Assembly: GCF_002946355.1 (NCBI RefSeq)
Contig: NZ_PKOZ01000003.1
Span: 117,322 to 181,321 of the forward strand
Source of the DNA: Pradoshia eiseniae
Lineage (GTDB): Bacteria > Bacillota > Bacilli > Bacillales > Pradoshiaceae
Length of the DNA stretch: 64,000 nt
Reading direction: 5' to 3'
Shown here: in pieces, positions 52,733-61,418 of the stretch
Layout: every line of letters begins with the position of its first letter
How positions within the stretch are numbered: the first letter of the stretch is position 1
Position numbers and translations under genes: made by a program
Notes under the pieces: model-generated
What the model saw: only the letters and a program-made list of their open reading frames with translations
What the model was told of the DNA's origin: nothing
Databases searched by the model: none

Positions 52733-53178
52733 TGATTCATCCCCTTTATAGCAGCCTCATTAATAATAATGACAACGGTCGAAGAAAAGATTGGTTTCCC
52801 TTCGGCGTCCTCCCCGTTGTTTTCGATGCGCATGATTCCCATCCTGCCATTTTTTCCTTCTCGTTCCTTATAATCAGCTACTCTCGCGTAACAATATACC
52901 TCATCCCCTACAAGAAGAGGCCGTTCATAATGATAAATCTGTTCCCCATGAATCAGTCCTTTTGGGGGAAGCGTCAATCCTTCTATCTGGCCATAATTAA
53001 ACACTCTTGGATATGTAGGAGGTGCCAGATTGCTCCCGTACCTTGAGGAAGCCCCAGTCGCTTCATCTACATAAATCGGATTTTCATCTCCGATTGCACG
53101 GGCAAACTGCTTAACCTTGTTTCGGTCAATCACATTTCTAACTCGTTCTGATCGCTTTCCTATTGCCGCCTCATACAT
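52729..53178 (-). CDS. MaoC-like N-terminal-type dehydratase subunit
   Basis: 149 residues, hot-dog fold, like the non-catalytic partner of split MaoC hydratases (FARAIGDENPIYVDEATG, LAPPTYPRVF, LIHGEQIYHYERPLLVGDEV). The Asp-His pair is replaced by Asp-Glu-Asn-Pro. Start at ATG 53178 after AAGGAGG; overlaps the next gene by 4 bases. Probably forms a heterodimer with 52328-52732. Confidence 0.78.
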   Translation of the reverse strand: MYEAAIGKRSERVRNVIDRNKVKQFARAIGDENPIYVDEATGASSRYGSNLAPPTYPRVFNYGQIEGLTLPPKGLIHGEQIYHYERPLLVGDEVYCYARVADYKEREGKNGRMGIMRIENNGEDAEGKPIFSSTVVIIINEAAIKGMNQ

Positions 53179-53190
53179 GGACAATCCTCC

Positions 53191-53955
53191 TTAATTTTTC
53201 GGACCTCCGGCTACATATAGTACTTGTCCGCTGATAAATGATGATTTTTCATCCGCAAAGAATGCTACGGCATTTGCGATATCCTCCGGCTTCCCGCTTC
53301 TGCCAACAGGAATGACAGAGACACTTGCTTCAATCAATTGTTCAAATGTGATACCGATTCTCTCGGCGGTTGCTTTCGTCATATCTGTTTCAATAAAACC
53401 AGGTGCTACGGAATTAGCCGTTATCCCATACCTTCCTAATTCAATAGCCAATGTTTTCGTGAAGCCTTGCAGTCCGGCCTTCGCCGCTGAATAATTGACT
53501 TGACCACGGTTCCCAAGTGCTGAGGTAGACGAAATATTAATGATTCTCCCATATTTCTGTTTAACCATATGAGCTTGAACCGCTCTTGTCATATAAAAGG
53601 AGCCTTTTAAATGAACATCCATCACCATTTCCCAGTCTGCATCTTCCATCTTATAAAGGAGATTATCACGGATGACTCCAGCATTATTGACAAGGATATC
53701 TATATGGCCGTATTGCGAAATCACTTCTTCTACCGCTTCATTTACCTCAATAGAGGAAGTGACATCCGCTTTCCTTGCAAATATCTCGTAGCCTTTTGAG
53801 CGAAAATCCTCTGTGCATGCCGCCAAAGCTTCCTCATTCACATCCAGCACGACTACTTTCGCTTTCTCCGAAGCAAACTGTTCGGCTATCGCTTTGCCGA
53901 TACCTCTGCTTCCTCCTGTAATCACTGCTACTCTTCCGTTGAACCGTTCACTCAT
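53191..53955 (-). CDS. 3-oxoacyl reductase of the FabG type
   Basis: 254 residues, short-chain dehydrogenase. NADP site TGGSRGIGKAIAEQ, NNAG, catalytic Ser (ISSTSALG), and YSAAKAG, with the PGFIETDMT and GQVLYVAGG ends usual for FabG. Would reduce 3-oxoacyl-ACP or -CoA. Start at ATG 53955 with GGAGG 8 bases upstream. First intact gene of the reductase-hydratase cluster, so it and the two MaoC genes can perform two successive steps on fatty acyl chains. Confidence 0.83.
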   Translation of the reverse strand: MSERFNGRVAVITGGSRGIGKAIAEQFASEKAKVVVLDVNEEALAACTEDFRSKGYEIFARKADVTSSIEVNEAVEEVISQYGHIDILVNNAGVIRDNLLYKMEDADWEMVMDVHLKGSFYMTRAVQAHMVKQKYGRIINISSTSALGNRGQVNYSAAKAGLQGFTKTLAIELGRYGITANSVAPGFIETDMTKATAERIGITFEQLIEASVSVIPVGRSGKPEDIANAVAFFADEKSSFISGQVLYVAGGPKN

Positions 53956-54095
53956 GAAATAAGCCTCCATCCCTTCATGTAATCGCTTACTATTTCGACA
54001 AAAAGCTTCCATTCTCCTTCCTCTTTGCTGAATTAACAAAACCATTGGACGTCATAGGCAAGCCGGGTCAGCAGAGTGACCCGCTGACCTGCTTT

Positions 54096-54629
54096 TCATA
54101 TAAGGGATAAATCATGATTACTTGCTGAATAAATTTCATCAAGCTTCTTGCCCTTTGCCCGACTTAGCACATCCATCCTGACCTGCAATTGTTTCAGGGC
54201 GAAATTCATGACTTCATCCGGTTCCGCTCCAAATGCATCTAAATCTCCATCGACAAATCCTTCTTCTACGATTCGCAGAGCTAAAGGCGCCATCACAGCC
54301 ATTCTCTTCATGATGACATCATCGAGAAGATGTGGATGCTCACAAATCAATCTTTGTAAAAGGAAGGTCTCATATCCTATATGCCTGGACTCATCCCGCT
54401 TCAAGTTCCCGATGCCCTCCAGCAAGCCAGGCATAATCCCTGACTCTTCCAATGATTTGTAAAAGGAAAAGTAGCCAGTCTCGGCCAGAACACCTTCAAC
54501 GAACATATTATAAACAGTAGAAGCGTCAGCGATCGCTTCTGGCGATTGGTCCGTGATCAATCGCTCCATTGCTTCCGGCAGAATAACATGAAAAACCTGC
54601 TTATAGGTATCACTTAGCAGCGTATTCAA
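54096..54629 (-). pseudogene. Truncated R2-like ligand-binding oxidase (R2lox-like)
   Basis: 177 residues from TTG 54629. The sequence YKQVFHVILPEAMERL, VYNMFVEGVLAETGYFSFYK, GIGNLKRDESRHIGYE matches the C-terminal ~60 percent of R2lox-type ferritin-fold proteins (about 300 residues). The metal ligands in VEG and DESRH are present; the N-terminal half with the other Glu and the Glu-x-x-His pair is missing, and upstream sequence runs into a stop a few codons back. It cannot form the usual Mn/Fe site alone. A ribosome-binding-like AGGAGGGG precedes it. R2lox binds long-chain fatty acids, and the gene lies upstream of fabG-maoC-maoC, so it may once have belonged to that cluster. Confidence 0.65.
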
Positions 54630-54941
54630 TTCGCTAATGCCTCTCCCCTCCTGTTACCGCGTTATCTTAAAAATAGGAATCTCCCGATAAAGCGCTTATA
54701 CAAGATGAGACAGCTTTGTGTTTATTTCTCCAAGTGACCTATAAAATCCTACTAGACGATTTATGTTCATAAAAAAACACCCAGTTTTCACTAGGTGCAA
54801 AAAATAGGGGTTTAACTATTCATATGATAGCATGGCTTGCTAGCCCAAAATCATTCTTTTGGGCATAATCACGGTTCTGCCGCACATTGAATCATTACTC
54901 CTAAGTATTATGTATGCAATCTTGCCTATTTCCATTATGTA
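54630..54941. other. Intergenic region
   Basis: No trace of the missing R2lox front part in either orientation that I can see. One short hairpin lies near 54777-54800 (CACCCAG/CTAGGTG). Confidence 0.4.
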
Positions 54942-55205
54942 TTAAAATTCTGCCTGGCTTAATTTACTGTCATAGATGCTTTCAGGATTGGAGATAATCT
55001 TATAATTACCGTGGCGAACAACTGTCTTAGGAGTCTCATAGTCAAAATAGGTCGCCACATCTGTGTCTATATCTACGATACAGGATAGTTCCTTCACTAG
55101 AGAAACCTTGCCAATGATTTGCAGATTCCTTCGCTTAAACTCCACCAAATCACCAATATTCGCCATATTTGCGAGTAAATCTTTATTGAGTTGCCCTTTC
55201 TCCAT
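54942..55205 (-). CDS. DUF2187-like small protein (YkvS type)
   Basis: 87 residues; ATG 55205 follows AGGAGGAG. The central GDLVEFKRRNLQIIGKVSLV then IVDIDT and VVRHGNYKIIS match the small DUF2187/YkvS beta-barrel proteins. N- and C-terminal extensions are unlike YkvS. Function unknown. Confidence 0.65.
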   Translation of the reverse strand: MEKGQLNKDLLANMANIGDLVEFKRRNLQIIGKVSLVKELSCIVDIDTDVATYFDYETPKTVVRHGNYKIISNPESIYDSKLSQAEF

Positions 55206-55442
55206 TACCTTTCTCCTCCTAATGACCGTATTTGTTTACGATTACATGACTTTTATACCATAAAAATATTTAAAAAAGTGTAAATTATAACTTTATACAT
55301 AAATTTATCACATTTAGTATTGAGAATCAATTAAGTTTTCAAAAAACAGAGCCATATTACTCATTTTTATGGCAATGGGTAAAGTGTGTTATGAAAATTC
55401 TGAATACTTATATAGTAACATATTATCTTATGAGAAAACGAA

Positions 55443-55468
55443 AACCCGTCAAATGAATTTGACGGGTT
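55443..55468. terminator. Terminator of the comK-like gene
   Basis: AACCCGTCAAA (55443-55453) pairs perfectly with TTTGACGGGTT (55458-55468); on the minus strand TTTTCGTTTTC follows. Confidence 0.8.
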
Positions 55469-55479
55469 GTTGTTAATCA

Positions 55480-55952
55480 TTATTTCATGCTCATGAGAAA
55501 ATTATCAATCTTATTCTTTAAGGTTAAGGCCTTGTTATAGCGATGCATCAACAAGGTGGTCTTACATTCAACAATAATCGAAGTATCATGGGATAAATAA
55601 ATGCGTGTATGCAAACCGTCTACTCGCTCGCATCCTTTATAATGTTCAAGAGCTATCCACACACATTCTGCATGCAGGCAAGCTTTCGTCGGAAACATGT
55701 AAATCTCATATTGACCACTTATCTGCAAGGGGAGCGCATAGCTTCCGCCTAAATGGTGTTTGCGCTTTTTACTGCACCATCATAATTAGAACCATAACGA
55801 ATGATACTTTCCTTAATAATTTGGATAGTAGGCATTTGTATGATTGATTCGCCGCTGACTGAAAAGATCTTCGTTAACGGATATCCATTATCAAATACCG
55901 GGTATAGGGCTTGAGTGCCAGCCCCTATGTAATTATTTATATATGCATTCAC
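55480..55952 (-). pseudogene. comK: comK-like competence regulator, frameshifted
   Basis: Two overlapping frames give one ComK-like protein of about 157 residues. The first (GTG 55952, AGGTGG upstream) carries ALYPVFDNGYPLTKIFSV and IIRYGSNYDGA and stops at 55749-55751. The second carries the DNA-binding C-terminal part (QYEIYMFPTKACLHAECVWI ... NKALTLKNKIDNFL). They join if the run of five A (minus strand, 55766-55770) had six, giving GAVKKRKHHLGGSYALPL. ComK is the master regulator of DNA uptake. The Phe-Pro-Thr and Tyr-Gly-Ser marks support the identity. Either natural loss of competence control or a homopolymer read error. Confidence 0.68.
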
Positions 55953-56261
55953 TATATCCACCTACTCAGCAAAATTGTCACTCTTATAAACAGTATTATT
56001 GGTAACTCGTAGCAGTTTAATTCATATTGCATCCGTATATCTCTCTACTATTAATCATCCATTTATCCTACTCACCCTCTTCCTAAAAATAGGACTTTAA
56101 ACCCACCCTTCCAATATTATACATTAAATTTCAGAATTATCCAATTTTTTCCTTTGCTTTTTATTACGAATAGCTTTTATCTAAAATATTATCTATTGAA
56201 AGGTCCCGTTTCGTAATGTTGAAATCTCCCTCGGAAGCGAGCTTCTATACGATAAGAGCCA
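55953..56261. other. Intergenic region
   Basis: AT-rich region upstream of the comK-like gene. No gene or RNA recognised. Confidence 0.4.
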
Positions 56262-56297
56262 TTAAAAAAGATAGAGAATCTTAAAGATTCTCTATCC
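56262..56297 (-). terminator. Terminator of ppc
   Basis: ATAGAGAATCTT (56271-56282) pairs with AAGATTCTCTAT (56284-56295); the loop is formed by opening the central pairs. On the minus strand CTTTTTTA follows. Confidence 0.8.
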
Positions 56298-56318
56298 CGG
56301 TTAATCTTGAACTATTAC

Positions 56319-59069
56319 TCACCCAGTATTACGTAAGCCAGCTGCTATTCCATTAATTGTATGCAGGACTTGAATGAGCAATTCAGTGTCTCTCCCGTCC
56401 TTTTCCCTTAATTCATGAATTAAGTGAACCTGTATGAAATTAAGCGGGTCGACATATGGGTTTCTGCGATGAACAGAATCCTTGATATTTGGCGTTTGTT
56501 CCAGCAGCTCCACATCCTCTGTGATTTCGAGAAGCACCTGCTTAGTAAGATTGTATTCTTCCACTATATTAGTAAAGATTCTTGAACCAATTTCATGATC
56601 GCGTACTAAGGCTGCATATTCCTTGGCAGTCTTTAAATCAGCCTTCATCAGCGCCATCTGCAAGTTATCTATTGTCGAACGGAAGAAAGGCCAATCTTTA
56701 TACATTTCTCTCAAGGTATATATATGACTATCCGCCTGATCGATGTACCACTTTAAACCAGAGCCAGCAGCATACCATGCCGGGAATAATTGTCTGCTTT
56801 GTGTCCAGGCAAATACCCATGGAATAGCTCGTAAATTCTCGAATTTATCGCTATTCTTCCTGGCCATTGGACGAGAGCCGATATTGAGCTCCCCGATTTC
56901 CTTCAGCGGAGTAGCCTGGTTAAAGTACGTCAGGAATCCTTCATCTTTAAATACAAGAGATTGATATTTCTTGTAGGAAACAGCCGATACATCTTCCATG
57001 ATCTTTACCCATGCCGGATCGCGGAAATGGCCTTGTTCAGAACGCTTTGAAACATTCGCAGCTGTTTCAATCAAGGTTGAAGCTGCTTGCTCTAGTGAGC
57101 GAGAGGCAATTTCTTTAATAAGATATCGGGAAGATAGCACTTCTCCCTGCTCTGTAATCTTCACCCCATCTCCAAGCGTCTCAAGAGGCTGGGATAAGAG
57201 GCTCCTGCTCAGAGGGCCGCCTCCTCTTCCAAGTGAGCCGCCTCTTCCATGAAAGAACTTCGTTGAAACACCATATTCCTTCGCCATATCATGTAACTCG
57301 ATTTGAGCCTTGTACAGTTTCCAGTTCGCCGTTAGCGTTCCGCCATCCTTGCTTCCATCTGAATAACCAAGCATAATTTCTTGCTGATTATTCAAGAGCT
57401 GCAAATGATTTCGGTAAACCGGCATATCGAGCAAGGTCTCAAGAATTGCTGGGCCATTGGACAGGTCCTCAATGGTCTCAAGTAAAGGCGCTACGTTCAA
57501 GTCGCTCTCGACCGTGCCATCGGCATGGAGTCTATATAATCCTGCCTCTTTTGCTAGAAGCAGCACCTCAAGTAAATCACTTGCCGACCTTGTCATACTG
57601 ACAATATAGACACGGATCGATTCCTTTCCAAATTCTTTGTGTGCCCTTTTAATTAAATCGAAAACCTCAATCATTTCCCTTGTTTCCTCACTATATTCCT
57701 CACGATCGAGGACTATAGGACGGGGGTCGGTAAGCAAATTATTAAGAATCGCCATTTTCTTCTCTTCTGATAGGCCTTGGTAATCCTTCTCCACATTCAC
57801 CTTCTTCAAGATTTCTGCCAAGGCGGCAGAATGCTCTTCACTATGATTCCTTATATCCAGCGTTCCAAGATGGAATCCGAATAATTGAACCTGACGGATA
57901 AGCTTCTGCAGAAGTTTTAATTCATGTGCTTTAGGATGATGCCCATAAATACTGTCTTTAATCATCAATAAATCGTCCAGCAATTGACTGGATTTACCAT
58001 ATCCTTTGTTTTTATCTCCAACCATGCGCAGACGCTCAATCATAACCGCGAGCATTCGCCGGTATACCTCATTATGTACAGGCCATCTCTTGTCGGCTGT
58101 GATATAGTTCTTCTCGCCGTGTTCTACTGCTTGAAGAACAGATTCACTAATCTTTGTTCGCGCATTGGAGTGAGATAAACGCTTCATTAATTCAATTAAT
58201 CCCTTTTCATACTTCTTTAAGACGAGTGACCGATGGCGTATCAATGTTTCCCACGTAACATCCGACGTTACGAACGGATTGCCATCTCTATCCCCGCCAA
58301 TCCAGGAACCGAAGCGAAGGAATGTAGGCACGTTCCAGTCATCCTCGGAATAATGTTTATTCAGGCTTTCTTCCACCTCTTGATGAATGTCGGGTAGGAC
58401 ATCAAAAAAGATTTTATCAAAATAATAGAGACCATTGCGCACTTCATCAATGACTGTAGGCTTTCTGTCCCTTAGTTCATCGGTATGCCATAAAGTCGTA
58501 ATTTCATTATATAAGCTTTCTTCAATATTTTTTCTTTCCTTATTTGTTAATAGAGGGCTATCTAAGCGAATAAGCAGATTGGCTATCCTTTTCTGTATTT
58601 CTAGAATGGACCTCTTTGTTGCTTCGGTTGGATGGGCAGTGATAATTAAATCCAAAGATAAACGCTTTAGCACATCCTGGATGATTTCACCGGATATTTG
58701 TTTATCCTTCATAGATTGAATGGCCTGTTCAATGGATCCAGGCTGCTCATTATCCGTGTTTAATTGATAGTCTCGGCGGCGGCGTATCCGGTGATTCTGT
58801 TCAGCCGCATTAATCAAATGAAAATAAACGGAAAATGCCCTGATAACCTGCATTCTCATATCAGGTGACAAAGAAGCTATTTCTCTTTTCAATTCATGAT
58901 ATGTCTCATCCTCGACATGAAGGCGAAGGGACTTGCACATGATTCTGATTCGTTCAACTGTATCAAATAGTTCATTCCCGCCTTGGTAAATTAAGATTTC
59001 CCCTAAAATATTGCCGAGCATCTTAACTTCCTTGCGAAGGGGCAAACTTGTATCCTGCTTTGTTACCAT
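56319..59069 (-). CDS. ppc: Phosphoenolpyruvate carboxylase
   Basis: 916 residues; carboxylates PEP with bicarbonate to oxaloacetate to refill the TCA cycle. Catalytic His in IITAHPTEATKRS, FGSWIGGDRDGNPFVT, LGYSDGSKDGG, the glycine loop FHGRGGSLGRGGGP, and the invariant C-terminal RNTG are all present. Length is normal. GAGGAGGG precedes ATG. Single gene. B. subtilis relies on pyruvate carboxylase and lacks ppc, so its presence narrows the taxonomic choice somewhat. Confidence 0.93.
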   Translation of the reverse strand: MVTKQDTSLPLRKEVKMLGNILGEILIYQGGNELFDTVERIRIMCKSLRLHVEDETYHELKREIASLSPDMRMQVIRAFSVYFHLINAAEQNHRIRRRRDYQLNTDNEQPGSIEQAIQSMKDKQISGEIIQDVLKRLSLDLIITAHPTEATKRSILEIQKRIANLLIRLDSPLLTNKERKNIEESLYNEITTLWHTDELRDRKPTVIDEVRNGLYYFDKIFFDVLPDIHQEVEESLNKHYSEDDWNVPTFLRFGSWIGGDRDGNPFVTSDVTWETLIRHRSLVLKKYEKGLIELMKRLSHSNARTKISESVLQAVEHGEKNYITADKRWPVHNEVYRRMLAVMIERLRMVGDKNKGYGKSSQLLDDLLMIKDSIYGHHPKAHELKLLQKLIRQVQLFGFHLGTLDIRNHSEEHSAALAEILKKVNVEKDYQGLSEEKKMAILNNLLTDPRPIVLDREEYSEETREMIEVFDLIKRAHKEFGKESIRVYIVSMTRSASDLLEVLLLAKEAGLYRLHADGTVESDLNVAPLLETIEDLSNGPAILETLLDMPVYRNHLQLLNNQQEIMLGYSDGSKDGGTLTANWKLYKAQIELHDMAKEYGVSTKFFHGRGGSLGRGGGPLSRSLLSQPLETLGDGVKITEQGEVLSSRYLIKEIASRSLEQAASTLIETAANVSKRSEQGHFRDPAWVKIMEDVSAVSYKKYQSLVFKDEGFLTYFNQATPLKEIGELNIGSRPMARKNSDKFENLRAIPWVFAWTQSRQLFPAWYAAGSGLKWYIDQADSHIYTLREMYKDWPFFRSTIDNLQMALMKADLKTAKEYAALVRDHEIGSRIFTNIVEEYNLTKQVLLEITEDVELLEQTPNIKDSVHRRNPYVDPLNFIQVHLIHELREKDGRDTELLIQVLHTINGIAAGLRNTG

Positions 59070-59532
59070 TAAAACCCTCCTCGTCCCTAATAAATCGTGT
59101 TGTTCTGAATATTCAGTCTTTATTATCCATCCTTCTCACAATTAACAAAGAATACCAACACTCTCTATTATTCTAATCAAAATCTGGTATTCTCACAAAT
59201 TTTTACCCTTTATTCCGTTATATTTTACCAAAATTTTTCGACATATGGAAATAATCAATTAAATATATGTGAACAATGTTTAATTTTAATCTATAGGCAA
59301 AAACACTTCTAAAGATGTATTAAGACTATAATTGTTTATATTTTCTTCAGTTTTATTTGATATAAATCTAAATGAACAAGCATCCTTTGATTTTTTTCGA
59401 CCTCTGCCTACATATTTAGTTACTATTAACAGATTTTTAGAATTATTTGTAAGTTACTAATTTCTCAATGGTACGTTACACTAAACATATCGACGTCCAT
59501 AGCGAGATCAAATTTAGAATTGGGGAAATAAA
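59070..59532. other. Divergent intergenic region, 460 bases
   Basis: Very AT-rich, between ppc and the RsbR paralogue. I could not assign promoters with confidence and see no RNA gene. Confidence 0.4.
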
Positions 59533-60360
59533 ATGAGACCATTAACAGATATCCAGCTGTATGACTTTTTAAAAGAGAACAATGATTCCATTATTAAAGA
59601 TATGACAAACGTACAAATAAGCCACGAAGGCCGTTCTATGGATGTTTCAAAAGAAATCCCAATCATTACAACCAAAACCATCACGAGTCGATTGTTGGAC
59701 AGCTCTCACTTTTTTGAATCCCATTTAAACGAGTGGCTAGCGGTAGTCAAAAGCAATTTATACCTTAATTTTTCTGTATCCTATTTGGCTGATCTACTGA
59801 CAAATTATCGTCAAATTTATTCCCTATATATTGAACAATTTATCCTGAGTCAAGAAACTTCCATAAAGCCCGAATTAGCCTGTCATTGGCTTCGGGTTAT
59901 TAATGAAGGGTTTGACCGTCTCTTCTCTCTCTTTATTGACCAGATGGATAAAGCTAAAAACACGCAATTATCCAAGCAGCAAAATCTTATTAATGAAATA
60001 AGCACCACTGTTATTCCACTCATCGGGAACATAGGAATTCTTCCTTTAACCGGGCAGATGGATGCTAATCGCTTTGAATTTATTCTAAGTGCTGTTCCTC
60101 GGCAATGCATCAGCTTAGATGTGAATCGTCTTTTCATTGATATGTCAGGAGTCCCTCTCATGGATGCTTTTATCGCTGAACAGCTTTCTAAACTGACCAA
60201 GATGCTCAGCATGCTGGGCATCTCCGTTACAATCTCCGGCATGAAGCCTGAAGTGGCCCTTTATACCGTCCAATCCGGCATTGATCTAAGCCAATTTTCC
60301 ACGGCAAGCACCTTAAAGCAGGCCCTTCGTAACTCTGGAATCAGCCTCACAGCTATATAG
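59533..60360 (+). CDS. RsbR-type stressosome protein with STAS domain
   Basis: 275 residues: a variable helical N-terminal sensory domain (1-145, SHFFESHLNEWLAVV ... ELACHWLRVINEGFDRLFSLF), then a STAS domain (about 155-270, VIPLIGNIGILPLTGQMDAN, LFIDMSGVPLMDAFIAEQL, MLGISVTISGMKPEVA). This is the plan of RsbRA-RD paralogues, which with RsbS form the stressosome and control sigma B. No rsbS/T/U genes are adjacent. TTGGGGAAA precedes ATG. Its terminator seems to have been split by an element insertion. Confidence 0.8.
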   Translation: MRPLTDIQLYDFLKENNDSIIKDMTNVQISHEGRSMDVSKEIPIITTKTITSRLLDSSHFFESHLNEWLAVVKSNLYLNFSVSYLADLLTNYRQIYSLYIEQFILSQETSIKPELACHWLRVINEGFDRLFSLFIDQMDKAKNTQLSKQQNLINEISTTVIPLIGNIGILPLTGQMDANRFEFILSAVPRQCISLDVNRLFIDMSGVPLMDAFIAEQLSKLTKMLSMLGISVTISGMKPEVALYTVQSGIDLSQFSTASTLKQALRNSGISLTAI

Positions 60361-60374
60361 CCAGCATTCTTATT

Positions 60375-60396
60375 TAAGACCTCTGTTAAGGGGTCT
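60375..60396 (+). repeat. 22-bp direct repeat, left copy (terminator half)
   Basis: TAAGACCTCTGTTAAGGGGT plus CT recurs exactly at 61261-61282. The sequence is itself a small hairpin (AAGACC/GGTCTT). The left copy lies right after the RsbR-like gene but lacks the T-run. Confidence 0.85.
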
Positions 60397-61260
60397 CAGA
60401 CTGTAGACAAAATCCCATAAAGGTTTGGTCTACAGTTTTTTTATACTCTCGCACCCATTATGGACTGAAAGCTATTTTCGGCAGAATGGACTCAGCGAAC
60501 CGTGGGGGGAGCTGCTTTCGCCAGCTCGCCTTCGGCAAGAGCTGTCATCAGCCTGCCTCCTTCTCCCACAGGAGTCTCGCCCATTCTGCCGAAAATAGGT
60601 GTCTGCGCTTCATAAAAACAGCAATCACAAAGCCAAAACTTCCTCATTTTGGTATTATAGAGTTAACGATCTTATCGAAGGTGATGATGACATGTTAACC
60701 AAATATACCCCTAAAAACCTCGAACGATTAGAAATGATTACATTAGATAAACTGGTCCCTGAGAACCATCTGGTCTGAAAAGTGGAAGCCGCCATTGATT
60801 TCTCCTTCATTTACTCATTAGCCGAAGATGCCTATTTGGCTGAACGAGTTGCCCCAGTATAAATCCCGTTGTCCTCAACTTAGGATCTTGAAGTATTTCA
60901 GTCAAAGATAACTCCTGACTATTAAGGAATATATTAATATATATTACGTCTAATCGTTGGCCTTTTAAGTTGTATTCAATACATTTGTTTATTTTGCATC
61001 TCATTATTCATCACTAGTGGAATGGAGCGAAAGCTACTCGACTCCTGCGGGAAGTAGAGGAAAGGCTGAGACCCCGCAGGCGTAGCCGAGGAGGCTCTGC
61101 TTCCTCCCCGCGGAAAGCGAGTGGCTGTAGCGCAATGCAACGGACTTTTCTCCAATGAAACTCATTAAGAAAAAACAAAAGCTATTATGATTTATTTAGG
61201 TATTGTTCGTCTTTCAGGATTGTTTATAAGTTATGTCCCGGCCTCATTTTCTCTTCAGTC
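60397..61260 (+). mobile_element. Decayed IS1182-family element with terminator duplication
   Basis: Left end: CTGTAGACAAAATCCC hairpin (about 60401-60435), then perfect 18-bp inverted arms CTATTTTCGGCAGAATGG (60472-60489) and their complement (60581-60598). From ATG 60692 a transposase start reads LERLEMITLDKLVPENHLV, KVEAAIDFSFIYSLAEDAY; an in-frame TGA (60776-60778) and a frameshift near residue 52 destroy it. The right end holds TTTATAAGTTATGTCCCGGC, like element ends elsewhere. The middle of the transposase is gone and a GC-rich repeat sits inside. Exact 22-bp repeats flank the whole. Confidence 0.7.
61018..61150. repeat. GC-rich intergenic repeat, intact copy
   Basis: A 130-base sequence with internal complementarity: ACTCGACTCCTGCGGG, GAGACCCCGCAGGCGTAG, GAGGCTCTGCTTCC, CCCCGCGGAAAGCGAGTGG. 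From memory, similar repeats are common between genes in many Bacillaceae. It is much richer in GC than its surroundings. A decayed copy lies at 11562-11680. Confidence 0.65.
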
Positions 61261-61286
61261 TAAGACCTCTGTTAAGGGGTCTTTTT
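61261..61286 (+). terminator. Right copy of the 22-bp repeat with T-run
   Basis: The same 22 bases as 60375-60396, here followed by TTTTTTATT, forming a complete small terminator. Probably the original terminator of the RsbR-like gene, now 900 bases away from it. Confidence 0.7.
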
Positions 61287-61418
61287 TATTCGGAAAATAA
61301 ATTTGAATTTTCATAAAGAAGAAGTATTATAGAAGAATAAAGATATTGTTTGGAAATGATCAGAATAGCTATTCAAGCACTCGCTTAATCTTAATGAGCA
61401 TCCGAAGGAGTAAGACAT

